DNA from: Zasmidium citrigriseum
Lineage: Eukaryota; Ascomycota; Dothideomycetes; Mycosphaerellales; Mycosphaerellaceae
DNA: 64,000 nt
Assembly: GCA_002786025.1 (NCBI GenBank)
Contig: NHNW01000031.1
Coordinates: 248,001-312,000 of the forward strand
Direction: 5' to 3'
The first letter of the stretch is position 1; each line of letters opens with the position of its first letter. Below, one piece after another: positions 10,585 to 20,835 of this stretch. The notes below the pieces were generated by a model. It was given only the letters and a program-made list of their open reading frames with translations. It ran no database searches and had not been told where the DNA came from. A program made the position numbers and the translations under genes.

Positions 10585-12130
10585 TTACTTGCCCCTCGTG
10601 CGAGACTCCTTGATCTCACCACCCTGAAGCTTGAATTCATCTGAGTCAAGGTCTAGCTGAGCTCGTACAATTGCCTGGCTAAACATGGCCTTGTCGAAAA
10701 CGACCCGGCTGTGCTCCTTGATGAGACGGCTGACTCCCTCATCGGAGTCGCCGTCACCGAACAGGAGCACGTGGCTCTTCGGGGTAAGGTCGTGGCCATG
10801 AGCAGCAGTGCCTGACTCGACTGCCGTTGCTCCGGCTTCTTTAGCAACTTCTTGAATTGCGATCCAGTTGTCCTTGTAGGTTTGCACAGCCTGAAGAAGT
10901 TGCAATATCAGCAGGAGTAGTTGTTGCGCGAGGCATACATGAACTTACAGCGTTGGTGAAGAAGAGCGTCTTGCCGGAGAAGAGTGTGCTGCGGTTCGTC
11001 TTGTCGCCATTTTCTTGAACCTCCGAATCTAAAGCAACAGGGTCAGTTTCGTACAAACTGGGTGGATGGAGGCCACTTACGCTTGTAGGCTTCGAGATCC
11101 AGGAGGTTGCCTGCCTTGTGCGAGTCGGTAATCCACTTCACACTGACGATTGGCTTGCCTACAACAAGAGCCTTCAGAACCTTCGCTGTGCTGGGGAGGC
11201 CTTTGTCGCGAGTGACGCAAACGTAGTCGTTTCGCGGAGTAGGAATCTTCTCGACCACAGAAACCTTCTTCTTGATCCAAGCGCTGACCTTTCCCTCCAG
11301 ATCGCACCCGCTTAGCAGCAGCTTCGCCGGCTTGTTCGCATTGTCGAGCATAGCCGGCGTCGAAACTGGCGACTGGTCGTCGACAGGCGTCTTGCTAACT
11401 CTTCTACCCGATCGCTGCGGGATCTGTGCCTTCTTCTTGACCGACCTTGGGGCAACGACAATCTCGTCTTCGTCTGAAGACTCATCGCGCGCGGCCTTCG
11501 GCATTCGAACCTGCTTCGTGGGAGGGGGACGGTCTTCATCTTCGGCAGAGATGCCGTAGGTTGCATCGGCACCTTGTGGACGAGGAGGTGCCTTGCGTTT
11601 GGCACCTCTCTTGGATACCGCTGTGAGCTTACCGCTGGAGCTTGTGCTACAAGGTGTCAGCGACGAGTCTGTTTCACAGCAGATTGCTTCAAAGTAGTCA
11701 ATACGTACCTCTTGATTCCAGCGTCATCGTCATTTGGAGTCGACCGCTCCGCAGCGGGCTGTGGTGATTCTGGGGTGGCAGCGTCTGAGCCTTTCGTGCT
11801 GTTAGCACGACGGCTGGCTTTGCTATACGTGATCCGGGACTTTGGCGTCGGGGCGGCCATGACTTCGGCGTCAGAATCTTCATCCTGATTTCTAGTCAGT
11901 TGGGGCAGTTCTCGTGGTCGGGGAATGATTAGATAGCAAGCTAAGGAGCGTACCTGAGGCCGTGCAGTCTTGGTCGCTGAACTTGGAGGGCCAACGTTAT
12001 CCGACTCCTTGGGATCTGTCCGGCGCGAGGTGATAGGCGTTTCTGCTACCTCCTTCGGATTGAGGTCATCCTCGCCCGACTCAGTCTCGGCGTCCTCATC
12101 TACCCGGGGAGATTCTCGTGTTTCAGCCAT
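10585..12130 (-). CDS. BRCT-domain protein, probably DNA-damage related
   Basis: Five exons: 11954-12130, 11709-11884, 11081-11646, 10949-11028, 10585-10890. Introns are 69, 62, 52 and 58 nt; 1305 nt encode 434 aa. Residues 1-220 are acidic, Ser/Pro-rich and probably disordered (DEDAETESGEDDLNPKEVAE; DESSDEDEIVVAPRSVKKK). A BRCT domain starts near residue 224 (AKLLLSGCDLEGKVSAWIKK), with the conserved Gly-rich turn and the KALVVGKPIVSVKWITDSHK segment in which W is the BRCT signature residue. A second BRCT-like half follows near 335-410 (LFSGKTLFFTNA joined to AVQTYKDNWIAIQEVAKEAG). The tandem arrangement suggests binding of phosphopeptides in chromatin or repair complexes. I do not recognise a named orthologue. 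Confidence 0.78.
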
Positions 12131-13461
12131 GGGAGGAGTCGGCAGCAATTGAGGGTTGGGTTGCGGTAGGGGCGTGTAAAGAGCCTTGAGGTGATGATTC
12201 GGCAAATGGATGCAGTCTCCACCCGACAGTCGAAGGCGATTCGATTGGTACGGGCCGTCTGTGATGAAGCTACTCGTGGGTGTACGGTTGCTGCCTGGGG
12301 CAGGCTCGACCACGGCCTCGACGAATGTCTCGAGGAGGAGGGAGGGGTACTGAACGACTGTCGAGGGTCTCTGGTGAGCCAGGAAGTGAAGGCGGCGATG
12401 GTTTGACACGTACCAGCGCGAGCTAGACTCTCTCCTGCGGTGGTGAGTTGAGTCTGGGAGAGGAGCGAGAAGCGGCCGTCGCGGTGGCGGAAGAGGTGCA
12501 GCGGCGAGGTGGAGAGCGAGTGGTCAGAAAAATACGAGGTGTTCAAGCTCATACACCGCAGCATGAAGGAGAGTCGCGGTGTTTGCAAGGGAGCGTGACA
12601 AACGGGAAGAAAATCGAAGCCAAGCGACGTGAATGGGTAGGGAAGGAGCGCCTTCCCATGAAGTGCTCGCCTACCTTGGTACCTTCCCAAGAAGAGTATG
12701 CCTTTCTTACACAGCCTACGACGCATTTCACAGATATGGCCAGCTGTAGTGAAATGCGAGTCTCGGGGGAGGTCGTGCTGTTGGGCTTTTTTGTGCCAGC
12801 CGGGCAAAAGAACAATACTAAGCCCTGAGACACGCAGCTCCACGCTCATCGCTTGTTGCACTTTCCAATCTCCAACCAACTCGTTGTCGTTGCCACCGAG
12901 TTTGAGAGCCGCATCGATCCAATTGCGGAGAATAGATCCTTGTGCGTTGTGTGAAGTCGCGATATCGATGAGGCGTCCGGGTTCGTAGGGAGGTCGCCTC
13001 CGAATTTGGAAAGAGCGATGGGCGCCTTCTTTATCATCCCAAGCCCACCCTCAATCTCCCACTTCTTGACTTTTCACACCCTCCCATCACCAACATGTCC
13101 ACCCTCTCCGCCATTGCAGCAGCTGCAGATCCCATGAATACCTAGCATTGCCTTGCTTCGTATTGTACGTCGTCTTCTTCACCCGCCCGCGGCGGACAAT
13201 ACCAGCGGGGCAGAGCGTGACAATCCCCTTGTTGGTATTGTCTCGACTCACATTGTCTCCAGCCGCACACAAGAAGATCTTTCCAGCAACCTGGCAACTG
13301 TTTCTCGTTCTTTCAACAACCACCAGCGACTTGTCTGAGCGATTCCAGAACATACATCGACTCTTCCTTTCGCCACCTCTTTATCACTTCGCCTGCACCA
13401 GACAGCAAACCACTCTTGCACCTGCAGCACAGCAAGCATACCAGCAAGCGGCTCGTCAAAG
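12131..13461. other. Divergent intergenic region, BRCT gene / STE2
   Basis: 1.33 kb carrying two divergent promoters. Pyrimidine-rich leader-like sequence lies at about 13020-13090, followed by a short upstream reading frame at 13095. Several overlapping open frames on the minus strand (12100-12880) lack protein-like character. Confidence 0.5.
13095..13145 (+). promoter_or_regulatory. Candidate upstream ORF in the STE2 leader
   Basis: A 16-codon frame (MSTLSAIAAAADPMNT then TAG) starts in a strong context (caccaacATGtcc) after about 70 bases of pyrimidine-rich leader, 367 bases before the receptor start. If the transcript begins near 13050 this would act as a translation-dampening uORF. It could instead be the fossil first exon of another gene. 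Confidence 0.35.
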
Positions 13462-14713
13462 ATGGCTTCCACACTCGACAGCGTGCCAGACAGCGGCCCT
13501 TTCGACCCGTACAACCAGAACATCATCATCACCATGCCAGATGGCGAGACGCAGTTCGCCGCCAACATCCAGACCATCTTCGCCCTGCAGAGCACAGCCG
13601 TCAACCAGGCTATCCTGTTCGGCGTCCAGATGGGCCTCAGCGTGCTCCTCATGGTCATCCTCGCACTCATGACCAAGTCTGACAAGAGGCGCAACGTCAT
13701 CTTCATCTTCAACATGACGGCTCTGGTCTTCATCTTCATCCGCGCCGTCATCCAGGTCGTTCAGCTTGCTGGACCTCTTTACAACTACTACAACTGGGCT
13801 GCTGCGTACTACCCTGACAGCGGCGAGAGCGAGCGCCAATCCGTGGCGGCAGACGTCATGACCTTCATAATCGTCCTGTCCCTCGAGCTGTCGTTGGCGT
13901 TCCAGGTCCGCATCGTTTGCTGCACCTTGAGCCGCTGGATGCGTTGGGGTCTGGATCTGCTGTCAGGAGCGGCTGTCTTGTCCACAGTCTCCGTCCGATT
14001 CGCATCCATGGTCGTCAACATCAAATACAACATCCTCAGCCTGGGGTCGACTGACCAGCACAACATGGTAACGGAGTTGTCGTCAGCGGCGAACATTACC
14101 TTGATGTGCAGCATCACCTTCTTCAGCATCATGTTCGTTGCCAAGCTCGCGCACGCCATCTACCAGCGTCACAAGATGGGTATGAAGCAGTTTGGGCCGA
14201 TGCAAATAGTGTTTGTCATGGGCTGTCAGACTTTGATTGTCCCAGGTGAGTTGAATCCCGGCGCCAGATCTCGTTGACTTTGAGCTGACAATCATCGCAG
14301 TAATCTTCGGCATTCTGTCCTACTGGGTGCTCCCTGGTTCGCAGTTGTACTCCATGGTGCCAGTCGTTGTCGCCACCTTCTTGCCGCTGTCCAGCATCTG
14401 GGCTTCTACCAACACGGCCAACGCCAATAACATAGCTGCGCCAAACCAATGGCAGGAGCGCCGGAGGCCAAGCACAGCACCCAGCAAGAGACACTACCCA
14501 TGGTCCAGCGAGAAGGGCCTCCTCCCAACCACCGTCAACACCACTGTCAACACCGAGTGCACGCTGGTCGACGACCGACAGCAAAGCGTCTCCGAGCCGA
14601 GCCCCTCGAAGCCATACCAGTCCACGCCACGAGATCGCGATAGCATCGATCTCGAGATGCAAAAGATGGGCCGCATCCGCGTCGACAGGGCTTACAGCGT
14701 CCGATCTGACTAG
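13462..14713 (+). CDS. STE2: Alpha-factor-type pheromone receptor (fungal GPCR class D)
   Basis: Two exons, 13462-14245 and 14301-14713, with a 55-nt intron (GTGAGT...GAGCTGACA...GCAG); 398 aa. Ste2 senses the peptide pheromone of the opposite mating type at the plasma membrane and signals through the Gpa1 heterotrimeric G protein. The extracellular N-terminus is about 45 residues (FDPYNQNIIITMPDG). Seven hydrophobic segments follow, beginning AILFGVQMGLSVLLMVILAL. The third cytoplasmic region carries AIYQRHKMGMKQFGPMQI, and TM6-7 spans the splice site (MGCQTLIVPVIFGILSYWVL), including the QTLIVP motif diagnostic of Ste2. The C-terminal tail is Ser/Thr-rich (SVSEPSPSKPYQSTPRDRDS), as expected for desensitisation by phosphorylation. 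Confidence 0.95.
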
Positions 14714-15250
14714 GATTCAGGTCCCACTAGTGGCCAAGACGACGAGGACAGCAGTGATGGCGACCGTATCTCATGCGTTGCACTGAGGAGGAGCTGAGCC
14801 AGAAGGCAAGGGCAGATGGTCGAATGATGGATTTTCCAAAGAAGTTTTCAGCGAGCGTGGAGCGATTTTTCCTTTTTCTGAGCGAGGCGATGAGAATGTT
14901 TCTGCAGCGGAATGGAGTCCCCAGAGGATGTCTGCTTGCTATTCGGAGAACAGTGATGGATGGCCTTGATGCTATTTGGTCTTCAATGGTCAGTTCTGTA
15001 TGTGTGAATAGCCATGACGGCGTTTCTTACAATTCTCTGTTCTGCCTTCTCTCCCATGGGTCGATACTACTTCTTCCTTCTTGAAGTTGTGTTCGCTCCC
15101 ACGGCTTTCCTTGTTCCTCCCAATCGCAAGACTTGAGTTCGCTTCAACGGCTTTCCTGGATTCTCCCAAGTTCATGGCTTCATTAATATCATAAAGACGT
15201 GGACAGCCCATGCCCATACGAGCCCAACCACGCCAATTCCAGCCATGCTC
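14714..15250. other. Convergent intergenic region, STE2 / FAM32A-like
   Basis: 537 bases between convergent stops. Contains a near-repeat of cacggctttccttgttcctcccaa-like sequence (15099-15122) and a related copy (15144-15168). No gene recognised. Confidence 0.5.
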
Positions 15251-15728
15251 TTAGCCAGGTCCAATACGAGGCATATCGTTATGCTCGCTCAGCGTCGAGA
15301 GGTACTTATTCAACTGCTGTACCCGCTCTTTGTGTGTCTGTACGCCCTCGCGTTTGAGTCGCTCGTCCAGCTACAAAACCATCACATCAGCACAAGTCCT
15401 CTCCTCCCAAAACCACAATTCCTTGTATGTGTGGTCTACTCACCCTCTTCTTCCTCCTCTCCTCAAACCGTCTCTGCGCCTCCGTCTTCCCATACTCCTT
15501 CACATCCTTTTCTCTCTTCCCATCATCTTTCTCCTCTTTTGCTTCTTCCGCTAGAGCCTTTTGCAGAGCGGTCGATTGCTCGGTTGGTTCGTCTTTCTCG
15601 GGGATCGTCTCTTCTTCGGCGGGTTTCTTTGAAGAGGACTTCTTCTTTTTCTTCTTCTTGTCAACCCCTCCTGCTCCTTTGAGTTTTAGGCCTCCGCCCA
15701 CCGCGTTGCTATAGTCGGACGACGGCAT
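15251..15728 (-). CDS. FAM32A-like protein
   Basis: Two exons, 15444-15728 and 15251-15370, split by a 73-nt intron (GTGAGT...TTTGTAG); 134 aa. The conserved start MPSSDYSNAVGGGLKLKG is followed by a polylysine tract (KKKKKKKSSSKK) and an acidic linker. The conserved C-terminal block joins across the intron: TEAQRRFEERRKKR then LDERLKREGVQTHKERVQQL and NKYLSTLSEHNDMPRIGPG, which matches the FAM32A/DUF1754 family end to end. Human FAM32A is a metazoan spliceosome factor contacting the 5' exon in the catalytic C* complex, so a nuclear splicing role is inferred here. The exon 2 end sequence is decisive for the intron. Confidence 0.9.
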
Positions 15729-15958
15729 GGTTGGTTGATCGTGAGAGGACTGGACGCGATGTCGTGAGCTTGTGAAGCTCGGAAAGAAGCGAGGTCGCGG
15801 CTAGCGACTTTGGGAAGGTATCACGTGCACAAGATTCACACTTGCCCCTCAGAATGATACATGTGACGAGGAAATGCTGCAGACTCGATGTATGCCAGTA
15901 TTTGCTGATTACATACTCTACATACCAAGCTCCCATTGCCAACGCTCATTTTAGCAAT

Positions 15959-17959
15959 CTAAAAGTCGTACTCCCCTCTCATGGAGTCCAAGTTCATATC
16001 TGGCCCAACCATGTTCGAGAGGTCTCGCCGACCCATTTGTGTAAAGACCCGCCTCAGCGTGTCGTAAAGATTAGTGCTCTGGTTCTGCTGAAGCACTTGA
16101 TCAACAGCCCTCTCATCCACGTCATTGCCATGTCCGTCCTTGAGGAGCTCGGCCGCCTTGGCTTTGCCTTCCTGCTCCAGCACCCTATGCATGGAGAGGG
16201 CACCCAAAAGATGGCCAGCTGCTTCTTCAAGGACACCTAGGTTGATGCAAGATACACCAAGATTGTATCGAGCTCGGACAAAGTTAGGTCGGAGTTCCAG
16301 TGCGCGAGAGTAAGCTTCGATTGCCTCCTCAGAGCGTGAGCTGTTGGCCAGGGTAGCTCCCAACCTGTTCCAAAGGAGATGTTCCTCGCCTTCCCGCTTC
16401 ATCGATCCGTGTTGATGGCTATTGAGCGCCGCCGTGAAGCAATCGACGGCTTTGTCGTAGTCTTCGCTACCGTAGAAGAGGACTCCAAGGCCAACTTGGA
16501 CGTCAACGTCGACATCGCCACCTTCGGGGTTAAGCTGAGCGGCTTCGAGGAAGTAGTTTGTCACCTTCTCGTGGAGCATCGTCCGATCTGTGAAGCCCAT
16601 TTCCTCTTCCTCATCAACACCACGCGGAGTAACACCAAGCTGAGGGTACTTGGCAGCAACCCATCGTTCCAGTGTACGGTATGCAAGCGTATCGTAGCCC
16701 TCGTTCGTGTATGAGACAGCCAGGCCCATGAGCGCTTCCAGGTTACTCGGATCCAGTTTGAGCGCCTGCTCCAGTGCTCGAATGGCTGGTGACTCCTTCT
16801 CGTTCTGTGCCTGAGCTTGGCCCAGTGCAACCCACGCTTCAGTGAAATTGTCCTGCTTTTGTACAGCGGCTTCGAATGCCAAAGCTGCCAGACTGAGATT
16901 ACCACCCTCCCGCATGATCTTCATTCCTTCTTCGAAAGCATTAGGCATATCTTTGAAGAGGTTGTTCTCCTCGAACATGTAGTTTCCCAGGTTGGGTGCG
17001 GTGCCATAGTCGCCAAAGTCGCGGAATTGGTCAAAGTTGTGGTTAAGCCCATCGAAGTCTTTCCACTGATCGAACTCGTCGCCGAAGTGTTGGTCGAGCT
17101 CTTCGTCGGCCAGCATGTCCCTACTCGCGTTAGTCTCTTGCCGAACACCCTCAACAATACTCTCGAAATTGCCCCAGCCTGTCTCTGACCTGCCCAAGAG
17201 TGAGCAAGCCAGATCGGCACGCCGACTTCGAGATCCTTATGCTTACCTATCCAACTGATTCAACTCCCTCTCAACCGCCTCCTCAGCATCCTTGTCAAGC
17301 TGATCAGCCTCTTTATCCTGCGTCGACAACTCTTCAAACTGCTTCTCCCAATCCGTATCGCTCAGCTCTTGCACCCTGCCCTTCCCCTTCCCTTCATACT
17401 GCTGCTGTGGAAAGTTGTTGTACATGCCCGACTGGAATCCCATCATAGGCCTCTGCATGCCAAAGTTCGAGCCGTACATAGGCGATCGGTAAGCAGATTG
17501 TTGCGAGAAAGTCGGACTCGAAGTTCGCTGAGGACCGCTCATTTGGGCCTGTCGAAACTGCGCAAAGTCCTGAGGGTTGAAACCGCCTCCTCTCTGCTGC
17601 TGCGCGAACTCCTCTGGCGCAAAATGTGGTCCTTGTTGCGCGAACTCGCCTGCCCAGTTTGCGTTGCCCGCTCCTCCTCCTCCACCAGCACGGTCGAACT
17701 TCTCTGCTTCTCGCCTCATCTGTTCCAGGTGGAAGGCCTCGTTGGGGAGCATCTCGCCCATGTGCGGCCCTTGCTGGGCGAAGTCTTGGAAGGCGGCATC
17801 GTCTGGGACCTGCTGGCCGCTGCGGAAGCCGTTCAGTTGTTGTGGTGTCCGCGAGGTGAGACGGTCCCGTTGGAGCGAAGTATCGGCGCCGGTTTGCTTC
17901 TGAAACTGCGCAAGGGGGTTCGAGCCCGTGCTGCACTCTGGGCCGCCGAGGAATGACAT
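15959..17959 (-). CDS. PEX5: Peroxisomal targeting signal 1 receptor Pex5
   Basis: Two exons, 17247-17959 and 15959-17189, with a 57-nt intron; 647 aa, the usual fungal length. Pex5 binds C-terminal SKL-type signals in the cytosol and docks on Pex13/Pex14. The N-terminus MSFLGGPECSTGSNPLAQF contains the conserved Cys-9 that is mono-ubiquitinated for export. The disordered N-terminal half carries several W-x3-F/Y-type docking motifs (WAGEF, WEKQF, WGNFESI) and repeated EFAQQGPHFAPEE-like segments. The C-terminal half is a TPR array (AWVALGQAQAQNEKESPAIR; LWNRLGATLANSSRSEEAIE; ALELRPNFVRARYNLGVSCI), which forms the cargo pocket. The protein ends SMRGEYDF. Confidence 0.97.
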
Positions 17960-18460
17960 GTTTGCGAGGTTGAGGGAGGTGGAAAGTCGAGTGTGGAGGA
18001 AAGAACAACGGATGTCTTTCGGAGCGTTAAGTGGGGTCGAGGAGAGGAGTCGTGAGCATGGATGGGCACAGGCCTGGTCAACTCAAAGACTATCAGGCCA
18101 ATCTAATCGACAACGAAGCTTGACATGGAGAGTACGAATAGTTCTTCGCTGCAAGCACCCTTCAAAAGGTGGCACTCGGTGGTGACATAAGCCGCAGCCG
18201 AGGCAGGCTGAAGAGGGACAGCCATCAGATGCCGACGGCACACGAGCAGACGTCAGTCACATGCGAGCTCTTCATAAAACTTGGCATCGTGTGATTCTTT
18301 GATGGGCTCTGTATAGGCTCTGCTTCTGCACTCCCGTTCCCCTCCACTCTGCTGTACTCGACAACATGCTAAAGGCCATTTTCTTGGCACAGTGGCGGCC
18401 GATTTGCTCGAGATCGAGTCTCAAATGGACGGATGGGAGTTTCTTCGGACGTTCGTGCTT
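17960..18460. other. Intergenic region, PEX5 5' side / amidase 3' side
   Basis: 501 bases containing the PEX5 promoter and the amidase 3' UTR. Nothing else recognised. Confidence 0.5.
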
Positions 18461-20216
18461 CTATCGTCCCACCACATCCTCAAGCTCGACATTCGGTACA
18501 ATATAAGGCTGCTTATCACTGCGATGCATCGTTCTCTGTTCGTAAGCATAGGCAAATCCAATCAAATCAGCCTCGCTCCACTTCGCTCCCATGAACGACT
18601 GTCAAAAAATACAGCGTTAGCCATGGATCTGATGAAATCACGACATAGCTTTGCTTACCAGACCAAAAGGAACGTTTGGTCCTGTGGCAACCAAGTTCCC
18701 AAACCCGTTCATCACCACCGTCGTGTTCCAAGGATAAAATCCCATAGGCACGGTCACGACCGGACTCCCTACCAGCGCTGGGATGGATGGACTGAGCTGC
18801 GTGGGAAGCAGAACCGCACTGGTATTCGTACGTCGTAGAGCGCCCAAAATACCTCCCTCGTCACCGTAGAACAAGTTCTGTTGGTAGACTGGCCAAAATT
18901 TTGGGCTTGTGTTGTTGTACTGCTTCAGAGCAGCGTCCCAGACTTTCGTATCACGCTCCGGCCAATCTTCAAGGGGGAAGTTGTGTGTAAAGTTCCTCTC
19001 ATCGGCGAGATTCTGGATATTGTTCGGGTTGTACGTGAGCTCCTTGAGGTAGTTAGGTAGATCGACGAGGAAGTCGGCGCTGAGGATAGCATCACCGATC
19101 GTCGAGTTGTTGTACGCTGCAAATGCAGTAAAGTTCGCATCGACAATCGTTGCACCTGCCTCTCGAATCTGATCGACCGCTTCGTGGAACGCAGACACGA
19201 CTGGAGGGTCTGTGTAGTCACTCCAGATATCGAGAACGTTCCAAGCGACGCCGATGCGAGCACCAGCAAGAGCGTTATAGTTGCATGCTGCCACATAGTC
19301 GGGTTGAGCTCCTTGGTGTGGGTTTGCCAGCGTGTAGTTGTCATTGGGGTCGGGTCCGGCTATGGCTTGAAGCACGTAAGCTGCGTCTTTGACTGAACGT
19401 GCCATTGGGCCGACGGTATCCTGGTGCTGGGAGATCGGAATGACCTATTGCAAGTGTGTCAGAGCTTAACCATGCCGGAATCCACCCTCTACTCACCAGA
19501 TACCGACTTGTCAGGCCTACGGTCGGCTTGATGCCAACGAGATTATTCACATCGCTCGGACTGAGGATGCTACCCGATGTCTCTGTTCCCAAAGCAGCCA
19601 ATGCAAGGCCAATCGAGCTTCCAACACCCGATCCAGACGAGCTCCCCGAGGGATCTTGCTTGGGATAGTATGCCGCATACGTTTGACCACCATAGGCACT
19701 CCAGCCATTCGACGTATTGTCCGATCGATAGTTCGCAAATTGACTCAGGTTCGTCTTACCAAGGATGACCGCCCCAGCCTTGCGTAGTTTCGCAGCCATA
19801 GTCGAGTCCCGGGGCACCTTGGCCCCCAGCAGCGACCAAGAACCAGCCGTATTGTTCATCTGATCATCCGTGGCGATATTATTCTTGATCAGGATCGGAA
19901 CGCCATGGACGGGGCTCAGAATAGTTCCATTCTTGCGCATAGCATCCAGAGACTTCGCAATGGAGAGAGCATCAGGGTTGAGTTCCGTCACAGCATGCAG
20001 CGTGCTGTTGACCTCCTTGATTCGGGCGACGTATGCATTGACGAGATCGACGCTTGTGAAGAGTCCCTTCTCAAGTCCGGTCGTGAGGTCTTCGAGATCT
20101 GCTTCGATGAGAGGCGGAAAGTTGGTCGACTTGGTCTCTTCGATGTGGTATTGCGTTGTGGCCGTCAAGCCAAGTTGAAAAGCAGTGGCAACAGCCACCA
20201 GCGAACCGATCTGCAT
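18461..20216 (-). CDS. Secreted amidase-signature family hydrolase
   Basis: Three exons: 19497-20216, 18659-19444, 18461-18598 (introns 52 and 60 nt); 547 aa. A signal peptide is likely (MQIGSLVAVATAFQLGLTAT), and many N-x-S/T sites (NNTAG, NNST, NNTS, NTTV) agree with secretion. The amidase-signature catalytic elements are all visible: the Lys in GVPILIKNN (about residue 111), the Ser-rich loop PSGSSSGSGVGSS (about 189-201) with the bridging cis-Ser, and the nucleophile Ser in GTETSGSI (about 216). The last exon adds SFMGAKWSEADLIGFAYAYE, the typical C-terminal helix of this family. The substrate cannot be told; fungal relatives hydrolyse small amides, and plant-associated species secrete several. 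It is not in an obvious pathway context. Confidence 0.92.
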
Positions 20217-20835
20217 GGTAGGCAGTCCTATGTTCCAGCGTCCAGGTTACCAAGTTCGAAGAGTAGTGGAACTGGACGTTTGCCCCCTTTATATCAAATC
20301 GTGGCCGAGTCAGTGATCTAGATAACGACTCGATGATGGACAAATACCTTATAGTGACGAGATGTGCCGCATCATCCATGCTTCACGGCCCGCCTCCATC
20401 TTGCTTGCCATTGCTGGGTTCTCCAGAACCCGTCGCGGCGGGNGGGAGGAACAGCCTATCGTGCCCGCCACATTGAGGTCGATCTTCGAACAGTCGTGAG
20501 TGAGATTGGGAAGGTCAACAGAAGTACCGACTGCATGATAGAAACGTGGTGGAGCTGCGTTAAGCTCAACTAGGAAGCTGGAAATCGTCGAGCAGGGATC
20601 AACCTGCGGCTCGGCAGAAGAGAGGTGAGAGAGATGATCCAAGGAAATGTCCCTGGGGACTTCATGGGAGAATTGCTAGCATTATGTCTATATCATTCCA
20701 AGAGCCTCCGAGGCCTGATCCCTCTCCATTTCAGAACAGCGAAAACTCCGTCGAAACCGTTCCGTCCGGTCGATAACCCCAACGCCAGGCTAATACTGCT
20801 CGATAATACAAATAGGAATGAACGTAGCGCTGCTG
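20217..20835. other. Intergenic region, amidase promoter / CAC2 3' flank
   Basis: About 620 bases. Contains the amidase promoter and one ambiguous base at about 20443 inside a G-run (cggcggg n gggagg), which marks an assembly uncertainty. No gene recognised. Confidence 0.5.
20288..20294 (-). promoter_or_regulatory. TATA-like box of the amidase gene
   Basis: On the minus strand this reads ATATAAA followed by GGGGGC, 72-78 bases before the amidase start codon. That is a plausible TATA box for an inducible secreted enzyme. Confidence 0.4.

Noticed and set aside
12100..12879. 259-codon minus-strand frame upstream of the BRCT gene
   Set aside because: Ser/Leu/Arg-rich with no domain; best explained as leader and promoter of the BRCT gene, whose own ATG at 12130 is well supported.
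15631..15665. Lys-rich tract as a microsatellite or frameshift site
   Set aside because: It encodes the conserved basic run of FAM32A-like proteins and the frame continues correctly.
16817..17188. 123-codon plus-strand frame
   Set aside because: Antisense to the PEX5 second exon.
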